Part shown: piece by piece, positions 33,201 to 42,510 of the stretch
Numbering within the stretch: position 1 is the stretch's first letter
How the letters are laid out: each line of letters starts with the position of its first letter
Origin: Favolaschia claudopus
Taxonomy: Eukaryota; Basidiomycota; Agaricomycetes; Agaricales; Mycenaceae
Direction: 5' to 3'
Length of the DNA: 64,000 bases
Assembly: GCA_037176885.1 (NCBI GenBank)
Contig: JAWWNJ010000040.1
Location: forward strand, 806,001 to 870,000
The notes under the pieces: generated by a model
What the model saw: the letters and a program-made list of their open reading frames with translations, nothing else
What the model was told of the DNA's origin: nothing
The model's database searches: none
Translations under genes and position numbers: made by a program

Positions 33201-33207
33201 AAAGTAA

Positions 33208-33356
33208 ACTCAGCCGGGCACACGAGAGGGTGAACAACTGTATTAGAGTATGTACCTAAAGACAAAGTAAACTACAGTCGTCGTAAGTAAAGAGAGGGAA
33301 GTCAAAGGTATAGAAGACAAACCTCAGCCGGGCACACGAGAGGGTGAACGACTGAG
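33208..33356 (+). repeat. Direct repeat pair
   Basis: CAGCCGGGCACACGAGAGGG followed by TGAAC.ACTG occurs at about 33211 and 33324, about 113 bp apart, each preceded by AGACAAA. Type unknown. Confidence 0.5.
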
Positions 33357-33890
33357 GTGTGTCTGTAGCTACTGCGAATATATGTAGACGATTGTAGGTA
33401 AAATGATAGGAGTATACATATTAAGGGGGCAGGCTATACGAGTAACGACGAAGTCGTTACTCCGGCTATATGGCCAGCCGAGCCACTACTTCAGCAGACA
33501 CACCAACTGTGAGTTAAGCCTGGGCGTCGGATACGGTGCTCTTCATATTTTTTGGGATGTGGAAACTGTCAGGTCGTACAAGCTCAAGTGTCCACGACGC
33601 GAATCAGACATCTTTGTCAAGCTGACACTGACATCAGGTGTAGGAGCTGTTCAACTTGTCGTGTTCGGCTGCCAGTGGTCCTCGGCTGGGACGCGCGGGG
33701 CATGGTGATGTCGGTGTGTCGGTGCAGCGTCCGAGTTGCGTGGGCGACGATGAGGGCTTGTGAGATGTAGGGCTACCTTGGTCGATGTTTAGGCGGGAAC
33801 GAGGTGATGGGAACGATAGTGTTAAATTTCGATACAAAAAAACCTGCGATGAGCGCAGAGTGCCGCTATGTACAATCTGATATTATATTA

Positions 33891-35148
33891 TTGCAGTTTG
33901 CATTGACATATGTATTGGCACAGCCGCATTTTGTAGAATTTTGAGTTGCCTCAGTATATGATTTATTCCTCCCTCAATTCCGGGTGGATTCCTTTGAGAC
34001 CATAACCAAAATTCACCGTTTTGGGAGGCGCATCCAGCCATACCAAATTCATAGCTAAATACGCGTGTCTAAAAATCTCAATATCCTTCAATAACCGTTC
34101 GGCGCGTGAATTTACACGGTGAGATCAGGGTGCTTTGAGGTAAAAGTTCAAGGTATAAACTGTTTGAATACCTCCCGGCTACACACCTCTAAAGTTTGGT
34201 GAGGGCGGATTGACGCGGCCGCGACGCGTCGAAGAAGGCCAATCAATGCGCTGATCGGACGGGTTGCCACCGCGAAAGCTCAGTGCAGGAAGAAAGGGCT
34301 GCTTGCTCAAAGGTCAATAGCGTACCCCAAATGCCTTCTCAACGCTCTGGGTCCACGCTTAGCGGAGCTTTGAGGAACAACACCTTGTAGTGACACACCA
34401 GGGCCACTGAGTGTACCCCGTTCAAGGTACCAGTGGCGGCATCTCAGCAGGTAAGAGCCTCTTCATGATCTACGGGGCGCTCCAAGACATCGAGAAAGGG
34501 CTCAAGCTTGATTGCAGATTCTGCAGAATGCCTTGAAGGTTGGCTTCCATGTTCGACCCCAGAGTCTTGGACAAATCTTGGTACTACGGCCGAATAGATA
34601 GCGTATTGTTGCTTCCTTCCTTTGCATTAATAATAATAATAATAATAAAAGATACACTAGGCAAATCCAACAAGGAACGGGTCTCCCGGTGCCCTCTTAA
34701 GTAGTCTGAAGCGCTCGCGGACCGACAGAGGTCTAAGAGGGTGGAAGAAAGAGGCAAAGCATCCCAAGTGACCGCGGATCATCATAACCAAATGATGAGC
34801 TTCTTCGACGCATCGCGGGCGCGTCAATCCGCCCCCGTTTTGTTTCAAACTTGACAGGTATGTAGCCGATAGGTATATGAACACTTTCTACCTTGGACTT
34901 TCTCTCAAAGCGCCCTGATTTTACGGCGTAATTTCACGCGCCGAACAGCTGTTGGTAGGATATTGAGATTTTGAGATTCGCGTATTTCGCTACAAATTTG
35001 GTATGGCTGGATGCGCCTCGCAAAACGGTGAATTTTGGTTATGGTCTCAAAGGAATCCACTCGGAATCGAGGGAGGAATAAATCATATACTGTAGCGCCT
35101 CAAAATTCTATCAAAATGCGGCTGTGCCAATATATTTGCAAACTGCAA
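33891..35148. mobile_element. Long-inverted-repeat element, 1258 bp
   Basis: The ends TTGCAGTTTGCA and TGCAAACTGCAA are inverted. The arms stay alignable for about 300-360 bp each, sharing GATTTATTCCTCCCTC, CAAAATTCACCGTTTTG.GAGGCGCATCCAG and GGGCGGATTGACGCG. TA flanks both sides (33889-33890, 35149-35150). There is no transposase, only a 75-codon frame. The RNA would fold into a long hairpin. Confidence 0.75.
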
Positions 35149-35727
35149 TAAACCCTCTCTTTGCATGGGTTTGACGAATAAACACTTCCTTGGTCAATCT
35201 GACCATGGTACGGGATGGTCCGACTGTGGGGCCGCAGTCAGGCTGACCGCGCCGCCACAGCCGGTTTGACCGCCGACACGGCTGATCTGACTGTGGTTTA
35301 CGAGCTTGTAAAAACACGGGATTTATGGGTAGTTATAGGCAGTATAGACTTTATGGTGTATATTGTGTATTAGACTCAACAGAATAAAGACTTGTAGCAA
35401 CATATGACAGGAACAGCCAGATTGACTGTGTTGAGAATGACTGTGCGGCGCACAGTCGGCATGACCGTGGCAGGCCACGGTCAAAATTTAGGCGGTCAGA
35501 ATAACCGCGCGAAAAATCAAATAACCGCGGCGCGGTCATACCGGCTGTGACTTCTCTCTACAGTGTGATGCACTAGCAGTTACCCGTGCTACGCTACCGT
35601 GTGATCTGGTGTGGCTGACAATCGAGGAAGAGAATTAGAGAGTTGGATTAATTATACAAATGCATGGAATTTGATTATTTAGTGTTTATTTGCGGCGCCG
35701 CCACTGCGACGACCAGTGGATGTTCCT

Positions 35728-35870
35728 TGTAACGAATCGGCACGTTACAGCGGTCACGTGGCCGAACTGGGGTAACTTGGACCCAGAAACGGACGTGAGA
35801 CGAAGGGACAGATAGTCTAACGGTTATGCGGGTGCGACTCCCGCATGTTCCATTTTCGCCTGTTGTTACA
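35728..35870 (+). repeat. Left LTR of the miniature element
   Basis: 143 bp. It differs from the right LTR by a 2-bp indel (GGACCCAG against GGACAG) and by lacking a 7-bp TTTGGCA segment. Confidence 0.9.
35805..35852 (+). other. tRNA-like sequence lacking an anticodon arm (left LTR)
   Basis: Forty-eight nt fold as follows. Acceptor stem GGGACA/TGTTCC (6 pairs, one G-U) plus discriminator A. D-arm ATAG..TTAT containing a perfect A-box match, TAGTCTAACGG. T-arm TGCGGG/CCCGCA with the 7-nt loop TGCGACT, whose B-box GGTGCGACTCC matches 10 of 11 positions. A TTTT tract follows at once, like a Pol III terminator. The anticodon arm and variable loop are missing. A- and B-boxes are only 7 nt apart, so normal Pol III use is doubtful. 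Confidence 0.75.
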
Positions 35871-35872
35871 TT

Positions 35873-35883
35873 TGGTGGAACAT
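35873..35883 (+). promoter_or_regulatory. Primer-binding site of the miniature element
   Basis: TGGTGGAACAT begins 2 nt after the left LTR. It is the exact complement of ATGTTCCA plus CCA, the predicted mature 3' end of the tRNA-like sequence in the LTR. Confidence 0.75.
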
Positions 35884-35945
35884 CAGTGAGTCGTGTTCGA
35901 CTCCCGCAGCTGGCATAAGTTGCCGAGCTTCCGCAGAACCTCGAC

Positions 35946-35956
35946 AGGAGGGCGGA
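35946..35956 (+). promoter_or_regulatory. Polypurine tract of the miniature element
   Basis: AGGAGGGCGGA directly precedes the right LTR and matches the tract next to the 3' LTR of the gag-only element at 5831. Confidence 0.75.
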
Positions 35957-36104
35957 TGTAACGAATCGGCACGTTACAGCGGTCACGTGGCCGAACTGGG
36001 GTAACTTGGACAGAAACGGACGTGAGACGAAGGGACAGATAGTCTAACGGTTATGCGGGTGCGACTCCCGCATGTTCCATTTGGCATTTTCGCCTGTTGT
36101 TACA
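35957..36104 (+). repeat. Right LTR of the miniature element
   Basis: 148 bp, otherwise matching the left LTR; carries the second tRNA-like copy (36032-36079). Confidence 0.9.
36032..36079 (+). other. tRNA-like sequence lacking an anticodon arm (right LTR)
   Basis: Identical 48 nt to 35805-35852. The TTTT tract is displaced by the 7-bp TTTGGCA segment. Confidence 0.75.
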
Positions 36105-36251
36105 TTCCTTCACCCTTGTCTTGAGCCTCATTCGTGTGTTGGTCAAGCTTACGCTTCTTTGGATTCGGCTCAGAGGTGTTGGTGCTACCGGAAGTCTGAT
36201 CTCCAAAGAATTTGAGGCGCGCGGGAGTACCGGTGTTTACTGGCGAAGCAT

Positions 36252-36629
36252 TTAGTGGCTTGCAAGAAGAGGAAAGGCTGGGAACATACCAATTTTGGTC
36301 GAACTCTCCTCAGCCTTCGGCGCCGTCGAAGAGGCATTGCCGAGAAATGTCACCTTCTCGATGTCAACAATAAAATGCTTTACTGAGCGATCGTCGTTCA
36401 GCTCAAGCCCGGTGAGGAAGCTTTCCACCGAAACACTCTTTCCCTTCCCCGGAATGCGTTTGTACTTTTCCCACCTCGGTGTCGCAGGGAATACACAGTG
36501 AACCGGGAAGACATTGTCTGGAGTTTTTGTGGCAGAAAGGTACTGCTCGGCTTTGATATCAAAAGTCGAATTTGGTTTGTCGATGTTGCTGAGAATACCG
36601 CAGACGTGAATGGTAGCGTGGGTGCGCAT
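36252..36629 (-). CDS. Small OB-like protein, Helitron neighbour
   Basis: A 125-codon frame, MRTHATIHVCGILSNIDKP...FDIKAEQYLSA...FPVHCVFPATPRW...VSVESFLTG...HFIVDIEKVTFLG. I recognise this as a recurrent hypothetical basidiomycete protein, often found near Helitron-type genes. The strand pattern suggests an OB-like fold, as in single-strand-DNA-binding proteins, but this is from memory and pattern only. It lies downstream of the Rep relic on the same strand, so both may come from one element. It may have further 5' exons: an AG lies just upstream of the ATG. Confidence 0.45.
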   Translation of the reverse strand: MRTHATIHVCGILSNIDKPNSTFDIKAEQYLSATKTPDNVFPVHCVFPATPRWEKYKRIPGKGKSVSVESFLTGLELNDDRSVKHFIVDIEKVTFLGNASSTAPKAEESSTKIGMFPAFPLLASH

Positions 36630-36759
36630 GTTGAGACTGTCCGGGGAGCCAAGAGGGATTATCTAAGGGAACATATCAGGGCAAAGAAAAAAGAAAGCAA
36701 GTTAGATAAAAGACATACCGAGACAACGTCTCCGAAGAAGTGATAATCGAGAGGAGCAA

Positions 36760-38450
36760 GCTCCTGGGAGTACAGTACTGCGGGAACTCCTGATGAGTGT
36801 ACTTTTGAGCCTCAACACCTAACCGGCCGCCATCCCGGTTGGCGGCAAAGATCGCCAGGGTCAAACGTCACCATGTGCTGCCCTTTGAGATGGACAGGAA
36901 GGCGGACAACATTGGGAATCTGAGTGTGTGGGTCAAAATGGAAAATGCGCCAAGACGCCTCTGGAGGTCCTATGTATCGACCGTCAATCTAGGTCTTGAT
37001 TTCGTCTCGATCGACTTCCAGAGTTGCGCGATCGCCTCCCTTGTGAATGTATTTGAAGGGATATTTGATGGACTTGACCGTCACGGCGCACTCCACATTG
37101 ATATGGCAGTCAAACTTGGCGGAGAGGTATGGTGAGTAGGGAACGATCCAGGAGTTATCAACGTTGTGTCGTCCCACAGGGTATTCACGACCATCTTTGG
37201 GACGCTGGTAGAGGGGGTATCCATCGGTGTCCATTGAGGTGTGTGCCTGGAACGGTTTGGGGAAGAACTTTGTACAGCGGCCATTTTCCATGCAGGGAGC
37301 TCGGGGATTCAGAGCCCCACACGGGCCATGAACCATACATCTCTGCACAGTTTCAAACAGGAGTGGCTGAGTTTCGGGGTCGGGCCATCGCGCCCAGATT
37401 GCGGAGTCGATATCGATGTCGTCGGGGTTAAAAAGCTTATGAGGATGGCGAAGAAACACCAGAAGGTGCATGTGGGGAAGACCGCGCTTTTGGAACTCAA
37501 TGGTGTATACGAAGGCCGCGCACTCCCCAAAGATACCATATTTGTAGATCTCCTTGATGATCGCTTTTTTCTTGAGCTCAAAGACACGCGCTACCAAGTC
37601 AGGTCGATCGTAAGATGATTGACCATGAAGAAGGGCGCGAGTGACTTCGCTCCATTGAGGGTTGGCTGTAACAGTGATAAAAAGATCAACCTTCGGGTAC
37701 ATGCTCAGCAAAGAAAAGAAGCACAACAATTTAGCATTCTTACCTTGCGGAAGTATCGAGCGATTGCCATAGCATCTTGGTACCGCTGTTGCATGTGTCG
37801 AGGACCTCCAATGTAAGAAGAGGGAAGAATGAAACGTCGGCCGAGTTCATGTAGATCCACCGCGTCGTCGCGATTGGAGATGGCGTCCTCCAGTCCGCTG
37901 TACAGGGATTCACGAAGTTTTATCTGGTTTTGACGGAAATAGTTGAGACGGTTTTGGTCGATGGATGCAAAGGCATCAACCATATACTGTTGAAGGAGCC
38001 GAGGACCACGCAGTATGGTAGAGAATTCCCTGTCGCGGTCAAAGAGACGGAAGGCGTAGAAGCGGGTCTGAGTGAGGCTGCCGGGTTTTGTCTTGTCTGG
38101 CTCGTCAAGGGATAAGTTTGCATGTTAGCCGTGTTCGCCGCATGGGAAGAGCAGAACAAAATATAGCGGGGTATATGCAGGGTGGAGGTCGGAGATGCGT
38201 TGCATGGGGGCGTCTCCGGAATTCCGATTATGTAGGATGATATCGCGTCGAACGATGTTGGGGTCTTCAGTTCCCGAATCGTCGCCAGGCAGAATGACCG
38301 CTACCTCCTCCGCAGTGGGTAGGTTGTAGCGTCGACGGTCATTCCCAGGAACAACTCGAAGTCGCACCTCGGCGTCGTGGACTTCGTGGTCCTGGGGAAT
38401 TTCATAGGCCTGCTTGTAGATAGCAGCGTAGGGGTGGGAGGTGGTACAGT
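36760..38450 (-). pseudogene. Helitron Rep (HUH endonuclease) fragment, two nonsense codons
   Basis: Minus-strand blocks match the Helitron Rep N-terminal region: LPTAEEVAVILPGD and RISDLHPAYTPLYFVLLFP, then LTQTRFYAFRLFDRDREFST, VDAFASIDQNRLNYFRQNQ, SSYIGGPRHMQQRYQDAM. After a 53-bp intron (37691-37743) come VDLFITVTANPQW, the HUH motif LPHMHLLVFL, and KYPFKYIHKGGDRAT with the Tyr pair. A TAA at 38125-38127 follows GEHG, and a TAG at 36989-36991 follows DEIKT; readable sequence (IDGRYIGPPEASWRIFHF) continues past it to about 36760. The SF1 helicase half is absent. The 5' end is cut at 38448 by a dispersed repeat. The copy is dead. Confidence 0.85.
37691..37743 (-). other. Intron in the Helitron Rep relic
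   Basis: 53 bp from GTAAGA to CCGAAG. Removing it joins AIARYFRK to VDLFITVTANPQW in frame, matching the uninterrupted family sequence. Confidence 0.65.
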
Positions 38451-38500
38451 ATTTTGACGCTCCTTTACACATTGACCCTCCTTTACACACCTTGAATATT
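38448..38500. repeat. Dispersed element end (second copy)
   Basis: TACAGTATTTTGACGCTCC then TTTACACA, as at 19664. Here CCTCCTTTACACACC is repeated about 20 bp further on. It abuts the truncated Rep gene. Confidence 0.45.
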
Positions 38501-38661
38501 GGCCGCATTTGGGCAAATCTGAGCAAACCAAGCAACTACCTACTGAATGTGGGCCATTTAGACTCCATTCAGACACCTGTACACGAGTTTGGGCCGTAGA
38601 TGGACCAGAGTCAGTGAAAATCGTGCGATCATTGCCATCAATTTTGCCAACTTTCATCAAT

Positions 38662-39190
38662 CGGTCGTTAGTCTCGGAAACCCAGACGTCTCTGCGCAAT
38701 CCTTGTCGCAGAACGCAGGGACCGGAGGTCTTTCCATATATGGGTAATACAAGGCATTGGTGACAGCTGATTGATTTAGGAGCGGGGTGGGAAAATTAAA
38801 AGGCTTAGAGACGTCTGGGGCGATCGATGTGGTGTCACCTACCATCACCCCGTTCCCCGCCAAAGTGGCTGGTGCATACACAACAGCTGCAAGCATTCGT
38901 CGTCCCACACGAGCGCCCAATGGAAGAAGAAGACTGCCCCTCCTCACCTGGAGGCATTTCCTTGAGTATGCGGTTGAGTATGCGGGCCAGTGGAAGCGTC
39001 TCAACGTGTTAATAAATAGAGAGGGCGGAGTGATGGTAGGTGACAGCAGGTCGATCGGCCCAGACCTCTCTACGCCCTAACAATTCTCCCACCCTTTTCA
39101 CCGTCAAAAATGTCCTCTATTCACTATATATGGAAAGACCCCCGATAGGGACTGCGGAGAGAGGTCTGGGTATCCGAGACTATCGGTCGT
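38662..39190. repeat. Inverted pair of TAGTCTCGG-family repeats
   Basis: A forward unit (38662-38860) starts TAGTCTCGGAAACCCAGACG and ends GTCACCTACCATCACCC. A reverse unit (39027-39190) carries the same start and end. Each unit has its own internal inverted words (CCCAGACGTCTC and GAGACGTCTGGG). A third unit is at 49287-49462. They may be termini of a larger element or small stand-alone repeats. Confidence 0.55.
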
Positions 39191-39249
39191 CTACACACTA
39201 CTCGTCATCACAGAAAGTAACCGGAAATTTGATCGGTTTGGGCCAAATT

Positions 39250-39366
39250 TGTAGTTTTTTGTGGTGAATTTTTTATGAACATAATGTTTGGCATCTACTG
39301 ACATCTCATGCACTGGTCATCTCAGCCAGGAAGATTCAGTACAGCTCGTAGACTAAGAATAACTTT
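39250..39366 (+). repeat. Direct repeat, copy 1
   Basis: About 115 bp from TGTAGTTTTTTGTGGTGAAT to ATAACTTTG, repeated with a few changes at 40718-40834. Element type unknown. Confidence 0.6.
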
Positions 39367-39407
39367 GACACTTGTGATTTTGCGCAATTCGACAAAAGCG
39401 CAGCATT

Positions 39408-39573
39408 AGAGCTTATTTGCAACCGGTGAGAAGGAGATTTTCAAGTACAAAGCTAAGCGAGGATTGTGAAAAGTGAGAGGCGCGTACTGGCACAAATTTC
39501 CGCTCCACAAGTGAGAATTGACTGACATCTAGGTAGGGTAATTCCTATTTTTCACCGGTTGCAAATAAGCTCT
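39408..39573. mobile_element. 166-bp MITE, AGAGCTTATTTGC family
   Basis: The termini AGAGCTTATTTGCAACCGGT and ACCGGTTGCAAATAAGCTCT are perfect inverted repeats. The 3-bp duplication is ATT (39405-39407, 39574-39576). Its right half recurs at 44474-44534. Confidence 0.9.
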
Positions 39574-39576
39574 ATT

Positions 39577-40717
39577 GGACAATGATTTTGGCACATAGTT
39601 ATGAGTTTGATACTCTTGGGTAGTAGATATGTATGGAATGATTCCACAGCACAAGAATTGGACCGGAAAGATAAGTGCAAATGCAAAGTCTAGGCAAGTT
39701 TTGTCCGAGGGCACACAACAAACATAAACAGATTTGCGTGCTGCAACATTTTCACAGCTGAAAGTCATATTTTGAAGGGCAGTTGCTTCCAAACTGTCTG
39801 TAACTACAAGATAAGACGGTGAACTAGTATTATGCGTCATTCGTGTACCTTCCAACAGTTTCATTCGAACCAAAACCACAATTTCAACAATTCTGGCTAA
39901 GATCTTTGCATGCATATTGCTCATAATGCATAGGCTTTGGGGGTCCACGGGCCTTATGCATTATGAGCTATCCGACTGTATATACAAGTACGACAGGGCC
40001 GAGTACTTACATGTAGGGATGACACATGAGATATGAATAATATCGTCCTTCTCAAGTCCTTCTAACAATTCCAACAGGTGCAGTACCTGTTGGAATATCG
40101 AGTGTGCATACTTATGCCATGCGCACTCAATTGTCCCACGATAAGGCTTCATGGGTACATATAGAGTATACTAATCGCTTGCGCCGGAAACGAGCTGGCA
40201 TGTTACGAAGCTTCCGTCGTATTTTGACCGGGCAGGCCACCGTGTCGTGGAATCTTCTGCCCTTCGGAGGCGGTTGGGATAGTGTCTGGGTCGTGGCTCA
40301 ATCATCGCACAGAGCAGCACAGAGGTTAGGACTCCGTCTAAGGCTGTTTTTTGGTGGAGTCGAAGCGGACACCAGGCCGGTGCCGGAGCCTGTACTCTGA
40401 GCAAGATCCTGCGTGGCAAGGCCTTGGTCAATGATCCGAGTGCCACGCGCTATCTGCCTGAAATTAAGGTGCTAAGGATATATGTACACACAACAGAAGA
40501 GCACACAGATTCGATGATGCTATTAGCCAGGTCGAGCGTTTCCTTTTGATCCAGTTGCAAGCACTCCGTTGCTCGACCATTCTCCGGCACGACAGTGCCA
40601 GCTATAGTAAGTTTTAGGTGAGTGAATATATTCAAATATATTCATAATATATTCGTATTTGTAGTGTATCGTAACCCGATATCCGATTTTCGAATGCCGA
40701 TTCCTCCTTGGCTTCGA
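39577..40717. other. No gene recognised
   Basis: Minus-strand frames of 60-139 codons at 39529-39948 and 40171-40446 have no recognisable domain. Confidence 0.35.
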
Positions 40718-40834
40718 CTGTAGTTTCTTGTGGTGAATTTTTTACGAACATAATCTTTGGCATCTACTGACATCTCATGCACTGGTCATGTCAGCCAGGA
40801 AGATTCAGTACAGCTCGTAGACTGAGCATAACTT
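40718..40834 (+). repeat. Direct repeat, copy 2
   Basis: Matches 39250-39366. Confidence 0.6.
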
Positions 40835-40901
40835 TGTCCTGCATTATTCTGCGATGTTCTATTACATCACTGAACGCTGGCAACGAACAAACAGACAAGT
40901 G

Positions 40902-41102
40902 GAAAAGCTGTGCAGCGGGGAGAACCGGGCATCAATGGGTTGCATCCGATGTGCTGCTTAGCTAATTATGAGGTTGGAGAGACCTTGTCAAGCAAGGTAA
41001 AGTCTATTGTATCCCTTGTTTCAGTAGTCTCTTGTATTCCCGTTCCCCCACGAATATGTACTTGTTCCCGCAACTCACCGTCATGGGCTCGTCGCTGATT
41101 CA
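40902..41102 (+). repeat. Duplicated segment, copy 1
   Basis: About 200 bp (GAAAAGCTGTGCAGCGGGG to CGTCGCTGATTC) nearly identical to 44268-44469. It includes the 3' part of the transposase relic on the minus strand. Confidence 0.75.
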
Positions 41103-42319
41103 TGTATCCCAACTCGTCGAGGTAACGGCGTGCTGTCGTCAGTGACACGGGCTTGGCAATCCCATGCTCTACACGCACAGCTGAATCATTCAGGTATTCC
41201 CGGCAGTAATCTCGTTCCCAAGACCTTGTAAATGAAGCCATAGATCATTCGCAAGGTCTTCATCTGCTAGCATACTCTCTTTCCAGTCCCCGTAGGGGTT
41301 TACATCCAGAACTTCGCGATCAAGAATGAATTGCCGTGATAAGGCAGCTAAAACCCGAGCACAATGTGGCCCTCGCCCGAGCCCGCAAGCTGCTAATTTG
41401 GCTGACTCCCCCCATTGAGCATAGGTGCTAATGCCGGGAGTAACATAGAAATTGAGCATGGTTCTTATACCTATGAGCCGGTTGCGGGTGAACGGACTGA
41501 TGTTTGGATCTTTATAGCCGACTCCGCGAAGTCCGAAGAGGTCTGTGCCACGAAGTTCTCCACGCAAAAATTTCTGAAGGCATTCCAATGCAGCCCTTGC
41601 CTCTCCAAGATCTGGGGCTCGACGGTGTACTCCGGGGCGCATAGCCTGTTCATTAACCCGGTCTAGAAAAGACCGGGGAGCACAAGGGCGTGGATAACTG
41701 TCATCAAAACTGGTCGATGTCGCCAAGAGGTCTTCATCCTCGGGTACATCCAGAAAGTCTCGGGGATCATCGAGCGTACCATCTGCAGGCTTGTCCGGGG
41801 AATGGGGGTGACCTTCGCCGAGGAGCAGGAAAGGTGTGTGTCGATTGATGATCATCGATATCGGAATCCGAGTCCAAGCACAAGTCATCTTCATCATCAA
41901 CTTCTTCCACTGTCGGCTTCGGCAGTTGGGGAAGTTTCTAGAGGAACTGACGCGCTGCCGGCGCGCCATGGATAGATTCAGGCGAGCCAGGAACAGAAAA
42001 TGCATGGAGGGATGCGGTAAATGGATCTGACAAGGCTGGGTCATCACTCGACGCGTCAAACGCGTGAATTGTGTTGATTAACGCGTCTTCAAGTTCATTC
42101 AGCGTGTTTTCTACCTTCTGGATGGCAGTGAGGTATGTGGCAATGTATCTGAAGGTGTTCAACACGTACCGGCGCGTCAATATTCTCCTTATGCCTTTTT
42201 CTCGGTGACAGCCATTTTGCTATGAGTTCTTCCCACACACGCTTGATCCCATTGGTTATATTGCTGGGTAGGTTAGCTGCGCGAGTCTTTTTCGCCTTCG
42301 AGTACGCCCCCATAGGCAA
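40966..42319 (-). pseudogene. Fungal DDE-type transposase, N-terminal part
   Basis: Minus-strand blocks include SNITNGIKRVWEELIAKWLS, a long acidic stretch, AALECLQKFLRGELRGTDLF, ISTYAQWGESAKLAACGLGR, GPHCARVLAALSRQFILDRE and NPYGDWKESMLADEDLANDL. In a shifted frame come REYLNDSAVRVEHGIAKPVS and LTTARRYLDELGYMNQ. The last block resembles the helix-turn-helix part found just before the catalytic domain in a widespread basidiomycete DDE transposase family. The catalytic domain is missing: the sequence ends in a duplicated repeat. Several frame changes occur. Family placement is from memory. Confidence 0.5.
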
Positions 42320-42394
42320 TTGAGACGGCGCGCAGGGCGGAAATGTGCGGTCTCAAAGACAGATTTGATAATTCCGGGATCAAGTCTGATTATT

Positions 42395-42510
42395 AGCCTG
42401 TTTGCGATGCAGCCATTGAGTGGCTAATGGCTACGCAAGTGTCCGAATTCCGGCGTATTGACGAAGGCTACCCCCGGTATGAGCATCCGAATTTCATTCT
42501 AAATAGCTCT
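42395..42510 (-). repeat. Unoccupied paralog of the 44535-44930 segment
   Basis: On the minus strand this matches 44535-44619 joined directly to 44895-44930 (CGCCGGAATTCGGACACTT ... CAATGGCTGCATCGCA). It is an empty-site copy that confirms the insertion at 44620. Confidence 0.75.

Larger units (their letters stand above)
30293..35565. mobile_element. Possible 5.3-kb CACTA-like element
   Basis: The 25-bp left end CACTGTAGAGAGAAGTCGCAGCCGG is inverted at the right end (35541-35565) with one mismatch. Next to each lies a GC-rich array of GACTGTG, CGGTCGGCATGAC and GACCGCG words (about 30300-30545, 35200-35560). Termini starting CACTG and dense sub-terminal arrays are usual in CACTA (EnSpm) elements. 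No matching target duplication was found (ATC against TGA) and no transposase is recognisable inside. Two separate related elements are the alternative. Confidence 0.4.
35728..36104 (+). mobile_element. 377-bp miniature LTR element with tRNA-like LTRs
   Basis: Two LTRs (143 and 148 bp) start TGTAACGAATCGG, end TTGTTACA and flank only 86 bp. A perfect 5-bp duplication TTCCT sits at 35723-35727 and 36105-36109. A primer-binding site (35873) and a polypurine tract (AGGAGGGCGGA, 35946-35956) are present, so every cis signal for reverse transcription fits inside 377 bp. There is no coding capacity. The size class is that of TRIM/SMART elements. Each LTR embeds a tRNA-like sequence. Confidence 0.9.

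Noticed and set aside
35875..35930. Second tRNA-like segment in the interior of the miniature element
   Set aside because: GTTCGACTCC matches a B-box, but no A-box or acceptor stem could be paired, so it is not called.
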